Below are positions 36,390 through 45,847 of a DNA stretch of 64,000 nucleotides, one piece after another. This stretch comes from Dyadobacter subterraneus (GTDB taxonomy: Bacteria > Bacteroidota > Bacteroidia > Cytophagales > Spirosomataceae), in NCBI RefSeq assembly GCF_015221875.1, contig NZ_JACYGY010000001.1:3822501-3886500 (forward strand), written 5' to 3'. The notes under the pieces are model-generated. The model was not told where the DNA came from and ran no database searches. It saw nothing but the letters and a program-made list of their open reading frames with translations. The translations under genes were made by a program, and so were the position numbers. The stretch's first letter is position 1; each line of letters starts with the position of its first letter.

Positions 36390-37103
36390 TTATTCAATAA
36401 GCAGGCAATAGTTGCAGCGGTAACGAATACCGCTATATGCCACACCTTTGTAAGTCCCGGATTTTGGTTCAGTCCAGTCTTGCCTGATGATATAAAGTCC
36501 TTTCATCGTCGGCATAAATACCGCCTCTCCTTTTTCATTCACAGAAAGACTTTTCTCCCAGTTTTCAGGATTAAAAACCCGCAGTTTTGTAGTGCTGTCT
36601 ACAGGCACATTTTCTTTGAAAGCCCTGACTACAACCAGCTTTTCTTTTTTTGAAGTAATGATATCTAAAAATTGATAAGATTGAGCTGTTTCAACTTTAC
36701 TTTCAACATTGTAACCTGCACAAAGAAAATCAACCGGACGAACATTTTTACCTTTTATGGCTGATCTGTCCACTACCGGTAATGTTTCATTAATGGCCAG
36801 AATTTGGTAGTAACCTTTTTCCAAAGGCGTAAAAGTGGTTTCCCAACAATCTGCCCTCGGTTTAAGCTTTAAGTTAAAACGTTTTCCGTCTCCATTCATT
36901 ACAAATACTTTAAAATCTCCACTCAGCGGTAACTCTGCTCCCTTTTCCCGGTGACGCACGCCAAATTCATCAATTTCACCGTAACAAACCTGAATCCTTA
37001 CGGCTGAATTTATCTTTCCCGACCCTTTAATATCAAACCAATAACCGTGCGCCTCACATGTAATTGAAAGACAAAGCAACAAAAAAGCATTGATAATTTT
37101 CAT
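36390..37103 (-). CDS. DUF4198 periplasmic protein
   Basis: 237 residues with a signal peptide (MKIINAFLLLCLSITCEAHG). HGYWFD at the mature start and repeated beta-sandwich segments (LKPRADCWETTFTPLEKGYYQILAI, FKENVPVDSTTKLRVFNPENWEKSLSVNEKGEAVFMPTMKGLYIIRQDWTE) match DUF4198, a family linked to metal or siderophore uptake. It is next to the TonB receptor, converging on it. Confidence 0.82.
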   Translation of the reverse strand: MKIINAFLLLCLSITCEAHGYWFDIKGSGKINSAVRIQVCYGEIDEFGVRHREKGAELPLSGDFKVFVMNGDGKRFNLKLKPRADCWETTFTPLEKGYYQILAINETLPVVDRSAIKGKNVRPVDFLCAGYNVESKVETAQSYQFLDIITSKKEKLVVVRAFKENVPVDSTTKLRVFNPENWEKSLSVNEKGEAVFMPTMKGLYIIRQDWTEPKSGTYKGVAYSGIRYRCNYCLLIE

Positions 37104-37227
37104 TTGTAACTATTTGGCCTGAAAGTTAAATTCCCCGGTTTATTCAAGGGGACTGCAAAAGTATTTTTTATTCTACCGAATAAAATAAGAAACCTGAAAA
37201 ATTCAACGTATTGGTATAAGTTAAGCC

Positions 37228-37235
37228 TATATTTG
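37228..37235 (+). promoter_or_regulatory. -7 box six bases before the kinase ATG
   Basis: TATATTTG, an exact consensus match, ends at 37235; the ATG is at 37241. Transcription would begin at or next to the first codon, implying a leaderless mRNA. Confidence 0.5.
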
Positions 37236-37240
37236 TACTA

Positions 37241-38620
37241 ATGAAAAGTAAAATCTTCCCGAATAAAGCACTGCTCGACAAGTACTGGATAAAATTGACG
37301 GGACACCCATCGGAGTTTCCTCTTAATGCGCGTATTTTTCATTCTGCCTGCCTGATTTCCATTGCTGCGTTGATCTACAATATTCCTTTCAACTTTTTTG
37401 TTGGCTTACCGAATGTTGCCCTCGCCTGTATTCTGGTTCTGATTTTTTGCTTCGGCTTATATTACAATTCCAGATTTTTGCATAGGGTTAAGGCAAGCAT
37501 ATTTATTTCCAATTTTCTGGGACTCGGGCTTTTTATATTCACCTATTTTGTAAACAGCGGGCTATCCGGCCCTTCAGATCAGTTTTTTCTGCTCTTTCTG
37601 CTTTTAAGTATTTCAATAAGTCCGGTTGAACAATATAAAATCTGGGTTCCTTTAAATATCGGTATAGTAATGACACTGCATCTTACAGAATACTTCTATC
37701 CTGAGTTATTCCCTAACCCATATTCAAGCCGTTCTGATCACTTTATCGATCAGACTTCCTCCTACATTGAAGTTGCACTGCTGTTTTTTTTCTGTACTTC
37801 TTATATCCGTAAAAGTTATGAGCGCGAAAAATCATCGGCATCTATAAAAACGAAATCAATCGAAAAAAAGAATTTGCGGATTGTAAAACAAAATCAGGAG
37901 CTGGAAAGCCTGAGTGCCGAAAAAAGCAAATTGATGTCCATTATTGCGCACGATTTAAGATCTCCCTTATCAAGTATTCAGAATTACCTTGAATTACTTT
38001 CCGCGTACGGGCTTAATGAAGCAGAGAAAAACGATATTGAAAAAGATCTCCTGCACGCAACAAAAGATACGCTGGCACTGCTTACCAAACTTCTTGCCTG
38101 GTCCAAATCCCAGCTTCACGGCATTGTTGCTTATCCCGAATATTTAAATGTCCTTGATCTTTTGTCTGATACGCTGGAATTTGAAAAAACAGTTGCTTCG
38201 GCAAAAGATATTTTACTGGATTATTCCTTCGATTCTGAGCTTACGATTTATGCCGATAAGGACATGATGCAGCTCATTATCAGAAATTTCGTTGGAAACG
38301 CCATCAAATTCACACACAAGGGCGGCTTCATATCAGTAAATGCCAAAGCTGAATCGGGAGACTGTATTATTTCAATAAAAGATACCGGAATTGGCATTCC
38401 TGTGGAAAGACAGAAAGATCTTTTTTCCCTTAAAGCGGAATCCACTTTTGGCACAAAAGGAGAAAAAGGTGTAGGACTGGGTCTATTGCTTTGTATAGAA
38501 TATATTAACGCCCAGAATGGAAAGATCTGGTTTGAAAGTACGCCTGACCTGGGCTCATGTTTTTACATTTCTGTACCCGGAAACGCAGTCATTTCCAGTC
38601 GTCACTTGGAACAGAATTGA
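37241..38620 (+). CDS. Membrane sensor histidine kinase
   Basis: 459 residues. Six hydrophobic segments fill residues 30-190 with no extracytoplasmic domain, then a coiled-coil (about 195-230), HisKA with His237 in SIIAHDLRSPLSS, and an HATPase with N box NFVGNAIKFTHKGG, DTGIGIP and GVGLGLLLC. The membrane part is of the unspecified '6TM sensor' type. No response regulator is adjacent. A perfect -7 box lies immediately upstream, suggesting leaderless translation. Confidence 0.92.
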   Translation: MKSKIFPNKALLDKYWIKLTGHPSEFPLNARIFHSACLISIAALIYNIPFNFFVGLPNVALACILVLIFCFGLYYNSRFLHRVKASIFISNFLGLGLFIFTYFVNSGLSGPSDQFFLLFLLLSISISPVEQYKIWVPLNIGIVMTLHLTEYFYPELFPNPYSSRSDHFIDQTSSYIEVALLFFFCTSYIRKSYEREKSSASIKTKSIEKKNLRIVKQNQELESLSAEKSKLMSIIAHDLRSPLSSIQNYLELLSAYGLNEAEKNDIEKDLLHATKDTLALLTKLLAWSKSQLHGIVAYPEYLNVLDLLSDTLEFEKTVASAKDILLDYSFDSELTIYADKDMMQLIIRNFVGNAIKFTHKGGFISVNAKAESGDCIISIKDTGIGIPVERQKDLFSLKAESTFGTKGEKGVGLGLLLCIEYINAQNGKIWFESTPDLGSCFYISVPGNAVISSRHLEQN

Positions 38621-38637
38621 TCATTTTGATTTTTAGA

Positions 38638-39912
38638 TTAGTGGGTAGAGATGTCTTTAATAATTTTATTTTCAAGAGCCTTAATCACAGCGATTGTTAT
38701 CAAGGTCGAAAACAGTAAGGCCACGGCCATTAGAATATAAGATGCGTCGAAGCTGCCTGTTTTACCATTCAGATATCCTACAAGATAAGATCCTATAAAT
38801 GACCCCAGCGCTCCAATACTATTAATAAGTCCCAATGCACCACCGGCAACATTTTTCGGAAGTATTTCTGTAATAACCGCAAAAAACGGTCCGTAAGGAG
38901 CATACAATGCACCGCCGGCAATTACCAAAAGTATAAACGATATCCAGAAATGATCCGGACCAATGAGGTAGGAAAAAAAGAATGCAACCGACGCAGCCAG
39001 TAAAAATGGCCAGATGAATATTTTCCGGTTAAGCGTTTTATCTGAAAAATACGAAGTGGCGAGCATACCTATGATGGCGAGCAGATAAGGAACAGAAGAT
39101 AGCCAGCCTGTTTTCACAATATCCATGTCTGGCGCGGCTTTGATGATAGATGGAAGCCACATCACAAATCCGTAGACGCCCAGACTCCAAAGTAAATATT
39201 GGAAGCAAAGCAGTATTACGGTGGTTGATTTAAATGCCTCAGCGTAATTTTTTACAGGTTTAATACCGATTTGTTCTTCACCAAGCTGTTTTTCTACGGC
39301 CTGTTTATCGTCTTCGCTCAGCCAGCTAGCATCCTTGGGTTTTTCATCAATCATTTTCCACCAGATAAATGCCCAGATTATTCCTGGAACGCCCTGAATG
39401 ATAAACATCCATCGCCAGCCCATTGAATCTATCAGGTAACCGGAGAGCACCGACATCCATAAAACAGTAACCGGATTTCCCAAAATTAGAAAAGTATTGG
39501 CTCTTGATCGCTCCTTTTTTGTGAACCATTGGCTTAACAAAATAAGCATGGAAGGCATCACTGCACTTTCTACCACCCCAAGCATAAATCGGATCGCAAT
39601 CAATGAACTTACATTGTTTACCATTCCCGTTGCTGCTGCCAAAGCACCCCAGAGAATCAGCGAGATAAAAATTAGTTTTTTTGCACTTTTACTGGCCGCA
39701 TAATGTGCACCCGGAATTTGAAAGAAGAAGTATCCCAAAAAAAACAATGCCCCCAAAAGAGACGACATGGATTTGTCAATATGAAGATCGCCTGCCATAC
39801 CACCGGCAACGGCAAAACCAAAATTGGCCCGGTCAAGATAGGCAAGACTGTATGTTATAAATACAATAGGAATAATTCTGAACCATCGCTTCGGAGCCAG
39901 GGGCTGCTTCAT
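38638..39912 (-). CDS. MFS transporter (anion:cation symporter family)
   Basis: 424 residues from ATG 39912 (MKQPLAPKRWFRIIPIVFITYSLAYLDRANFG), the standard start for this subfamily; an upstream ATG at 39954 was not used. Twelve membrane helices, with ANFGFAVAGGM, LFFLGYFFFQIPGA and RFMLGVVESAVMPSMLILLSQWF motifs. The group imports organic acids such as tartrate, phthalate or hexuronates. Convergent with the histidine kinase, divergent from the AI-2E gene. Confidence 0.92.
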   Translation of the reverse strand: MKQPLAPKRWFRIIPIVFITYSLAYLDRANFGFAVAGGMAGDLHIDKSMSSLLGALFFLGYFFFQIPGAHYAASKSAKKLIFISLILWGALAAATGMVNNVSSLIAIRFMLGVVESAVMPSMLILLSQWFTKKERSRANTFLILGNPVTVLWMSVLSGYLIDSMGWRWMFIIQGVPGIIWAFIWWKMIDEKPKDASWLSEDDKQAVEKQLGEEQIGIKPVKNYAEAFKSTTVILLCFQYLLWSLGVYGFVMWLPSIIKAAPDMDIVKTGWLSSVPYLLAIIGMLATSYFSDKTLNRKIFIWPFLLAASVAFFFSYLIGPDHFWISFILLVIAGGALYAPYGPFFAVITEILPKNVAGGALGLINSIGALGSFIGSYLVGYLNGKTGSFDASYILMAVALLFSTLITIAVIKALENKIIKDISTH

Positions 39913-40044
39913 ACTTTTAAATTTCGCTTTTCGAGTAAAAGACGCGCAAAGCAAAACGCTACCTGTGTTTGCCTATCGTTTTTTTATCTGGCATGATTAT
40001 AGGTATTATTATCTTAAAACGTATGCAACAACTTTTCTTTCCCC

Positions 40045-41169
40045 ATGATACGCGTCACCCCTTTTTATACCCGGTTAGCACACATTCTAATCAGTATTAT
40101 TTGTCTTTTTTATATCGCTATCATCGGGCGCACACTACTGGCTCCCCTGATTTTTGCCTTGTTATTTTCTTTGCTGCTTCTTCCTTTTTCTGTGTATCTG
40201 GAAACCAAGCTGCGTTTACCTAGATGGGCTTCATCTCTTATTGCGTTGCTTTCACTTATTTTGGCCATTGTCAGCATCATGACCATTCTAGGATCACAAC
40301 TTACTGCACTGGCACAAGACTGGCCGGCTTTTAAGTCACAGGTTCTTACCGGTACAGCGGATCTGCAAAAGTGGATTTCTATGAGATTCCATGTGGATAG
40401 TACCCAGCAAATGAGTTATATAAACGATTCTGCGGCAAAGGCTTTAAATACCGGTACAACATTGCTGGGCCACACGCTACTTTCTGTTTCATCGGTAATT
40501 TTCTTTTTGCTGTTTACATTTCTCTATACTTTTTTTATCCTCTTGCACAGGCGTTTGCTGCTTCGCTTTATTGTTTCATTATTCAGTGAAGAGCAAAGCA
40601 TTATCGTTTATGACGTTGTCAGTCAGATTCAATATATTGTCAAAAAATACATTGCCGGTTTGTTTCTTCAAATGATCATTGTAACCGGTTTGGCTGTCGC
40701 TGCATTTACGATTCTTGGAATCAAATATGGTTTTTTATTAGGCCTGATCACAGGTATTTTCAACTTGATACCCTATATCGGAATTTTGACAGCTTTGCTG
40801 CTTGCCATTTTGATAACCTTCGCCACATCCACTTCCAGTCACATTTTGTTTGTAATAGCTGCCATTGTGGTTATACACCTGATTGACAGCAATTACATTA
40901 TGCCTAAAATTGTTGGTTCAAAAGTGAAAATAAATACGCTGATCGCGTTGATCGGGCTGGTACTTGGGGAGATGATCTGGGGAATCACGGGAATGTTTCT
41001 ATCCATTCCGGTCATTGCAATTATCAAGGTAATCTTTGACCGTGTTGAAGGGTTGAAACCATGGGGTATGGTTCTGGGTGACGATGATAGTCATCCCGAC
41101 AAACCTGCCCTAGAGGAATTTCAGAAAGACGAAAAAAATAAGGCTAACCCGGTATCGAATCAGCCCTAA
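40045..41169 (+). CDS. AI-2E family transporter (PerM/YdiK)
   Basis: 374 residues, about eight helices. Family marks include LLFSLLLLPFSVYLETKL, SQIQYIVKKYIAGLFLQMIIVTGLAV, IFNLIPYIGILTALLLA and DSNYIMPKIVGSKVKINTLIALIGLVLGEMIWGITGMFLSIPVIAI. The charged C-terminal tail is cytoplasmic. Export substrate unproven for most members. Confidence 0.92.
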   Translation: MIRVTPFYTRLAHILISIICLFYIAIIGRTLLAPLIFALLFSLLLLPFSVYLETKLRLPRWASSLIALLSLILAIVSIMTILGSQLTALAQDWPAFKSQVLTGTADLQKWISMRFHVDSTQQMSYINDSAAKALNTGTTLLGHTLLSVSSVIFFLLFTFLYTFFILLHRRLLLRFIVSLFSEEQSIIVYDVVSQIQYIVKKYIAGLFLQMIIVTGLAVAAFTILGIKYGFLLGLITGIFNLIPYIGILTALLLAILITFATSTSSHILFVIAAIVVIHLIDSNYIMPKIVGSKVKINTLIALIGLVLGEMIWGITGMFLSIPVIAIIKVIFDRVEGLKPWGMVLGDDDSHPDKPALEEFQKDEKNKANPVSNQP

Positions 41170-41192
41170 AATATTTTCAAAAGGGCGTCAAA

Positions 41193-42449
41193 TTAATCCT
41201 GGGTGACCAAAACTTTTGATCTCACTTTCCCTTTTTTCGGTTCTTTTTTGCCTTTGTTATACCATATCAAAAAACCGGAAACTGGCAACGATGTCGCCAG
41301 AAGACAGGCAATGAAATATAGCAATTTAGAAAATGTGCCAAACAATTCTCCCGTGTGAATAAACTTCACCGATGAAACTATTTTTTCACCCAGTGTCTTG
41401 TCAGTATACTTTTCCAGTTTCACCATATTTCCGGTATACTGATCAAAATAAACCCTGTCAATAGCTGCAAGTGTGAAAAACCCACTCTGACTTTTGAGAA
41501 CCGCATAGGTACCAACTGAATCAGCAGGCATATTGATCCGGATGTTTCCCGGGTAAGTATAGACTTTATTGGCATTTGCCAGAACTGTCTCCATCGGTAT
41601 GTATGTACTATTTCCAGGTATTTTGGAAACCGGATTTTCACTTTTCTTCACGCCCATCGCTTTTGTAAAACCTTCTTTGTACCAATCAAAAGTGAAATAG
41701 GGACCGGTTACCGCCATTATTGTTACAAAAACAAAGGCGTAAAATCCCAGCGTTTTGTGCAAATCGAAATTGACTCTTTTAAAAGTTGCATCCGTTTTGA
41801 TCTTAAATCCGGGTGACCAGCTTCCCGATTTTTTCCAGCTTTTAATCTTGGCCGGAAACCATAGAATCAATCCTGTAATTTGGAGAAAAATCATCATCAT
41901 GGCAGCGGTTCCGGTTATAACCCCGCCAATTTTTTTATCCAATAACAGCCATCTGTGTATTTTTAACGTTGTGGCGAAAAAAGTTAGAGAAGATGTCTGC
42001 GCATCGCCAAGGATTTTTCCATTATAAGGATTGACAAAATAACTTACCGATTTCCCTTTTGGCTCCTCCTTTTTCTCAGAAATGCCCTTTTTCATTGACG
42101 CTTTAACGTCTTCCTTCCTGGTTTTTACCTCTTTTTCACCCGACTTTTCTTTCTCCGGAACATTCAGCGCGATGGTCCAGGCTTCGGATTTATTTTCAGG
42201 AATCTGGATATTGCTTATTTTTCCTTTGATCTCCGCCTCAACTTTTGCTGTCAGAGCAGCCATGGGCATCGGACTTTTATTTTCGGCATTAATAGTAAAT
42301 TTATCTGTATCCAGAAAATGGGTGATATCAACTCGGAAAGCATAGACTGTACCCGTCAAACACATGATGAAAAGAATGATCGCACTCGGAAGTCCTACCC
42401 AGAGATGTAAATCATCAACAAGTTTTCTAAAAGTGTATTTGCTTTTCAT
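41193..42449 (-). CDS. PepSY-associated TM domain protein
   Basis: 418 residues. The first helix (DDLHLWVGLPSAIILFIMCLTGTVYAF) and later KIHRWLLLDKKIGGVITGTAAMMMIFLQITGLILWFP and VKFIHTGELFGTFSKLLYFIACLLATSLPVSGFLIW are the PepSY-TM pattern with His residues on helices. A Lys/Glu-rich insertion sits in the periplasmic region (about residues 115-150). It probably reduces ferric siderophore at the inner membrane. Second such protein in the window. Confidence 0.88.
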   Translation of the reverse strand: MKSKYTFRKLVDDLHLWVGLPSAIILFIMCLTGTVYAFRVDITHFLDTDKFTINAENKSPMPMAALTAKVEAEIKGKISNIQIPENKSEAWTIALNVPEKEKSGEKEVKTRKEDVKASMKKGISEKKEEPKGKSVSYFVNPYNGKILGDAQTSSLTFFATTLKIHRWLLLDKKIGGVITGTAAMMMIFLQITGLILWFPAKIKSWKKSGSWSPGFKIKTDATFKRVNFDLHKTLGFYAFVFVTIMAVTGPYFTFDWYKEGFTKAMGVKKSENPVSKIPGNSTYIPMETVLANANKVYTYPGNIRINMPADSVGTYAVLKSQSGFFTLAAIDRVYFDQYTGNMVKLEKYTDKTLGEKIVSSVKFIHTGELFGTFSKLLYFIACLLATSLPVSGFLIWYNKGKKEPKKGKVRSKVLVTQD

Positions 42450-42484
42450 AGGACGACAGACCGTGTAGTTCAGTAAGTTTTATC

Positions 42485-42521
42485 AAAAAAAGAATGATTA
42501 AATCGCCAGATTTAATCATTC
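42485..42521 (-). terminator. Intrinsic terminator, minus strand
   Basis: GAATGATTAAATC (42492-42504) and GATTTAATCATTC (42509-42521) form a perfect 13-bp stem; on the minus strand it is followed by seven T residues (42485-42491). It would end transcripts from the Nudix-like regulator gene. Confidence 0.85.
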
Positions 42522-42656
42522 CAAATTGAATTAATCTATACAAGTTTGGTCTTATTTTAAATTCGTCCAAATAAATTACAAGATTCTTTAAAAGATACAA
42601 TTACTTCCTTAATTAGTAAAGAAAATCAATTGTTTCACACAACCCTGTTCCAGGAT

Positions 42657-43430
42657 TTATAGGAACGGTAATTGTCTGACGTTAGAATGAACGAAATTGC
42701 TTAACTGACAAAATTCCCTTGTGTATTTGTCCTTATCCAGTCGGTACAATTTCGCTTTGTTCGTAACAACAACATCCACCTTGAAACCAGAATCCAGCAG
42801 CAAACCGGTTGCCAGGAGTTTTTTACTGAAATTCCTCCGGTCAAAAGTGACTCCAAAAATAGTTTCGTAGACTTTCTGAACCTGTGGTATCGTAAAATAT
42901 TCAGGCAGAAAATCAAAACAAAAAGGCCGCAGCGTGGCATTGTATTGCAAATGAACCCTTGCATTATTTATAAGATTATGCCCATCAAAATTTAACCCGG
43001 CCAGCCTTGCCAGTTTTTGCCATTTTACATGAGATTGCTTTAATTTAAAAGCATTTTTCTCCTCCATTCTCACACATGAAAAATAACTGACAGACATAAT
43101 CTGATCACTTTCAGTGGAATTACAAACGCTTACTTCCAGCAATTCTGTACTGGAGGTTTTCTGATTGGTAAGTTCGAAAAGCATTCCTGACGCGGTAGTA
43201 TCCAGTTCTTCCGAATAATGAAGTAATCTGGAAGGGATTGTCCACGCGCCCTCTGTAAGGTGCGGATTTTCCTTTGTCAGCAATACATAAAGCTCATTTT
43301 CGAAGAAGCTAAAAATTACAGCACTTAATTTGACCGGCAGACGCACTGGCGCAGTATCGTTTTCAATTTGTACTGTTTGTGACTTTTTGGCAGATTTAGA
43401 AGCCACTGATTTCAATAATACTTTTTCCAT
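42657..43430 (-). CDS. Nudix-derived transcriptional regulator (NrtR/AraR-like)
   Basis: 257 residues. An N-terminal Nudix fold (VRLPVKLSAVIFSFFENELYVLLTKE, GAWTIPSRLLHYSEELDTTASGMLFELTNQ) is followed by a winged helix (FTIPQVQKVYETIFGVTFDRRNFSKKLLATGLLLD). The Nudix box is degenerate: the central RE pair reads FE and the following EE is missing, so catalysis is unlikely. Bacteroidota use such proteins as sugar-responsive repressors (AraR of B. thetaiotaomicron is the known example). Its target is not obvious; the PepSY gene downstream is separated by a terminator. Confidence 0.82.
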   Translation of the reverse strand: MEKVLLKSVASKSAKKSQTVQIENDTAPVRLPVKLSAVIFSFFENELYVLLTKENPHLTEGAWTIPSRLLHYSEELDTTASGMLFELTNQKTSSTELLEVSVCNSTESDQIMSVSYFSCVRMEEKNAFKLKQSHVKWQKLARLAGLNFDGHNLINNARVHLQYNATLRPFCFDFLPEYFTIPQVQKVYETIFGVTFDRRNFSKKLLATGLLLDSGFKVDVVVTNKAKLYRLDKDKYTREFCQLSNFVHSNVRQLPFL

Positions 43431-43845
43431 CTGTTCTCAATCTTCACAAACTCTTCGCAGAGTCTTTTATAATACCATATCACTTTGAGTCGGATCTCAA
43501 TACAAAATGAACATTTATAACAATTAAAAGAAAATGGCCAGGAAGAAGAGCCCAGATATCCGGTCGAAGAGCAGAATTTTAACGACGGAAACAGGATGTC
43601 GTTATTTATGTTTTTAAGAAAATCTTTATTCCAAATATAAGCTCAAATGTTAACGAATCTTAAAATTCAGGTGGTTTGCCACGTAATGGACACTTTGTAT
43701 GTATTGCCAACTGAACGATGGTGTAACCAACAGCAGACTTCGAAATTTCATTTTATAACAAAAACCAGAAAGTATCCATCTGATCTCATGAAATAATTTT
43801 ACAGGGAAAGTTTCCTCTTAAATTTTAAAAATTCATTTCAATATT
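43431..43845. other. Divergent intergenic region
   Basis: About 415 bases between the Nudix-like regulator and the acyl carrier protein. I found no ORF and no clear hairpin or -7 box. Confidence 0.5.
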
Positions 43846-44079
43846 ATGAACGATCAACTCAGAGCACTTCTGGCCGTCAATTCCGGCCTTCCTTTTACAT
43901 CCATTACTGAGGATTCAAATCTTTCAAAAGATCTTGGTCTTGATAGTCTCGATACTGTCGATCTGGTTTTACAAATGGAAGATATGTTCAAAATCGCTAT
44001 TCCCGATGAAGAATACCAGGAGCTTCAAACGGTTAAACAGTTTTCGGATTATTTATTGAAAAAGAGAGCAGAAGCTTAA
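43846..44079 (+). CDS. Stand-alone acyl carrier protein
   Basis: 77 residues. The phosphopantetheine attachment Ser34 is in DLGLDSLDTVDLVLQME, a canonical ACP motif; the protein is acidic and helical. No fatty acid or polyketide genes are nearby, so it is probably an accessory ACP rather than the main FAS ACP, which in this phylum usually sits next to fabF. Confidence 0.93.
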   Translation: MNDQLRALLAVNSGLPFTSITEDSNLSKDLGLDSLDTVDLVLQMEDMFKIAIPDEEYQELQTVKQFSDYLLKKRAEA

Positions 44080-44655
44080 TTTCACCCTAATCATTTTAAA
44101 CAAATCAACAAACACCATGAAAAAGCTTTACGCTTTGCAGTTTCCATGATAATTATGCTGGCCAAAAGCTGAAATTATCCTACCCGATTCCAACGCTTTT
44201 ATTCCCGTTTTATAATATCCAGACATCAATAATGTAACCAAAATTAAATTTAAGTTACAAGTCCGAACCGCAAAAATAAGCGCTCAATCAATTTTTGAAA
44301 ATATATTAAATTATTTTAAAATATTTTTTCGCTTTGAAGAAATAAAATTGGGCAAAATTCCTAAAAAAGCCTATTGGTAAAGTACATTCAGAATTAAATT
44401 TTTAAATTAAACCTTTTAACAATATTAAATATTGAATCCACATTTTAGCTGATAAGATCATTGCTTTGCAACATACAAGTCAAAATCTTATTAGGCGTCC
44501 AAATCGCAAAATTGGTTACATTTTCAATTTCAATATTTAAATAATCCTATTTTCATATTGAGTAAAAATGAAATTTTCAGACAAAAAGCCCCATTAGATC
44601 ACATCCAAAAACATCCATAACTTTCACTCAGTGTACATTTTATAAAAATATGTTG
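44080..44655. other. AT-rich gap with no gene
   Basis: About 575 bases. It starts with a short MKKLYALQFP reading frame that ends after ten codons, possibly a decayed signal peptide. Nothing else is recognised. Confidence 0.5.
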
Positions 44656-44663
44656 TATATTTG
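44656..44663 (+). promoter_or_regulatory. -7 box for the small exported protein
   Basis: TATATTTG; predicted initiation near 44669, a leader of about 43 bases before the ATG at 44712. Confidence 0.5.
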
Positions 44664-44711
44664 TAGTGTTATAAAACAAGAACAACAGAAAAGTTGTAAA
44701 AATGATTAACT

Positions 44712-44954
44712 ATGAAAAATGCAAACAAAATGACAGCAGTAGCTTTAATAGCAATGGCTATCGCAACAAGTGCTAATGCTTCTAACGAAGAAAAATCAAA
44801 AGTTACTCTGATAAATAAAATTTTGCCTGCTTCACTTCCAGCTTTGGAGGGTCCAGCACCACAACGTGTTACTTTATCAGCAGAATCAACTAAAACTGCT
44901 ATTCAAAAAGCAAACATTGTTGAGCTAAAATTGAAAAGCATCGATAAAAAATAA
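44712..44954 (+). CDS. Small exported protein, 80 aa, unknown
   Basis: Signal peptide MTAVALIAMAIATSANA after a short basic start (Met1 or Met7 possible), leaving a mature peptide of about 57 residues, rich in Lys, Ser and Ala, with PALEGPAPQRVTLSAEST in the centre. No cysteine, no domain recognised. It has its own TANNTTTG promoter; a strong terminator lies about 150 bases downstream, so it is an independent and probably well-expressed unit. Confidence 0.7.
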   Translation: MKNANKMTAVALIAMAIATSANASNEEKSKVTLINKILPASLPALEGPAPQRVTLSAESTKTAIQKANIVELKLKSIDKK

Positions 44955-45102
44955 TTGAAGCAAAAAGCGATCAAAAGGAAAAATGGGTAAATGTAGGTAT
45001 TCAAATACTTACGATTTACTCTTCCCCAAGACTTCGTCCATGATTCAGTTGCGATGCACTTTACCAAACTTGAATTACTTCTTTAAGATATAGCATAAGC
45101 TT

Positions 45103-45134
45103 AAAAAGGCTCTGACACATGTCAGGGCCTTTTT
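45103..45134 (+). terminator. Intrinsic terminator
   Basis: AAAAAGGCTCTGAC pairs with GTCAGGGCCTTTTT (one G-U) around ACAT. It lies 150 bases beyond the small exported protein gene. Confidence 0.85.
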
Positions 45135-45259
45135 GCTTTTATTCCGGGATTATTCAAGATTTCGATTTTCTTTGAGGCACAATTATTATAGATCAACAGC
45201 TGCCAGGATGAAATCAATTATCCTGTGGTCCAGTGGTTTAATTTTAGATTATAAAAATT

Positions 45260-45799
45260 ATGGAAATCAAGGAAAACGAATATAGTATTGAGTTTAGCCA
45301 GGAGTTTACCGTACCGGCCGAAACACTTTTTGAAGCCTGGACTACACCCGAGCAATTGAAAAAATGGTGGCATCCGATGCAAGATTCTCTTACCAATGTG
45401 CAAAACGATTTGCAGGCTGACGGGGAAATAATCTACGAATTTGAGAAAAATGAATTCCGTGTAACCGGCAAATATCAGCAGGTTGATCTTAATGAAAAAT
45501 TGATTTACAGTTGGGATTGGGATTTTTCAAACGATTTGCCGGATGAAAAATACATCTTAACGATTGGATTTGAAAACAAGGAAAACGGCAGCATTCTTCG
45601 TGTAAAACAGGAAGGATTGCCGGGAGAAGAAGCTGCGTTGCCACATCAGGATGCATGGAAAACCGCGCTGGAAAGTTTGAAAACTTTTTTAGATGGTTCG
45701 CCTTCAAAAAATAACAGTGTAGAAAGCGACGAAGGCATGAATGACCGGTCAGGAGGATATAACGAATTGCCTGAGCAGTCGAAAGTTGGAGGCGCATAA
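45260..45799 (+). CDS. SRPBCC (AHSA1-like) domain protein
   Basis: 179 residues. Residues 1-140 are an AHSA1/START-like cavity fold: FSQEFTVPAETLFEAWTTPEQLKKWWHP, ADGEIIYEFEKNEFRVTGKYQQVD, and SILRVKQEGLPGEEAA...AWKTALESLKTFL. The final 30 residues are polar and probably disordered. Typical function is binding a hydrophobic ligand or stress response; unspecified. Confidence 0.88.
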   Translation: MEIKENEYSIEFSQEFTVPAETLFEAWTTPEQLKKWWHPMQDSLTNVQNDLQADGEIIYEFEKNEFRVTGKYQQVDLNEKLIYSWDWDFSNDLPDEKYILTIGFENKENGSILRVKQEGLPGEEAALPHQDAWKTALESLKTFLDGSPSKNNSVESDEGMNDRSGGYNELPEQSKVGGA

Positions 45800-45803
45800 A
45801 TCG

Positions 45804-45847
45804 AAAAATACAGGTTTCGGTATTAGGCAGCCGGAACCTGTATTTTT
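45804..45847. terminator. Bidirectional terminator
   Basis: AAAAATACAGGTT (45804-45816) pairs with AACCTGTATTTTT (45835-45847), with a partial inner TTTCGG/CCGGAA stem. It sits between the AHSA1 and TlpA genes and overlaps the TlpA stop. Confidence 0.75.

Noticed and set aside
44118..44150. MKKLYALQFP frame after the acyl carrier protein
   Set aside because: Stops after ten codons; no continuation in another frame was recognisable.
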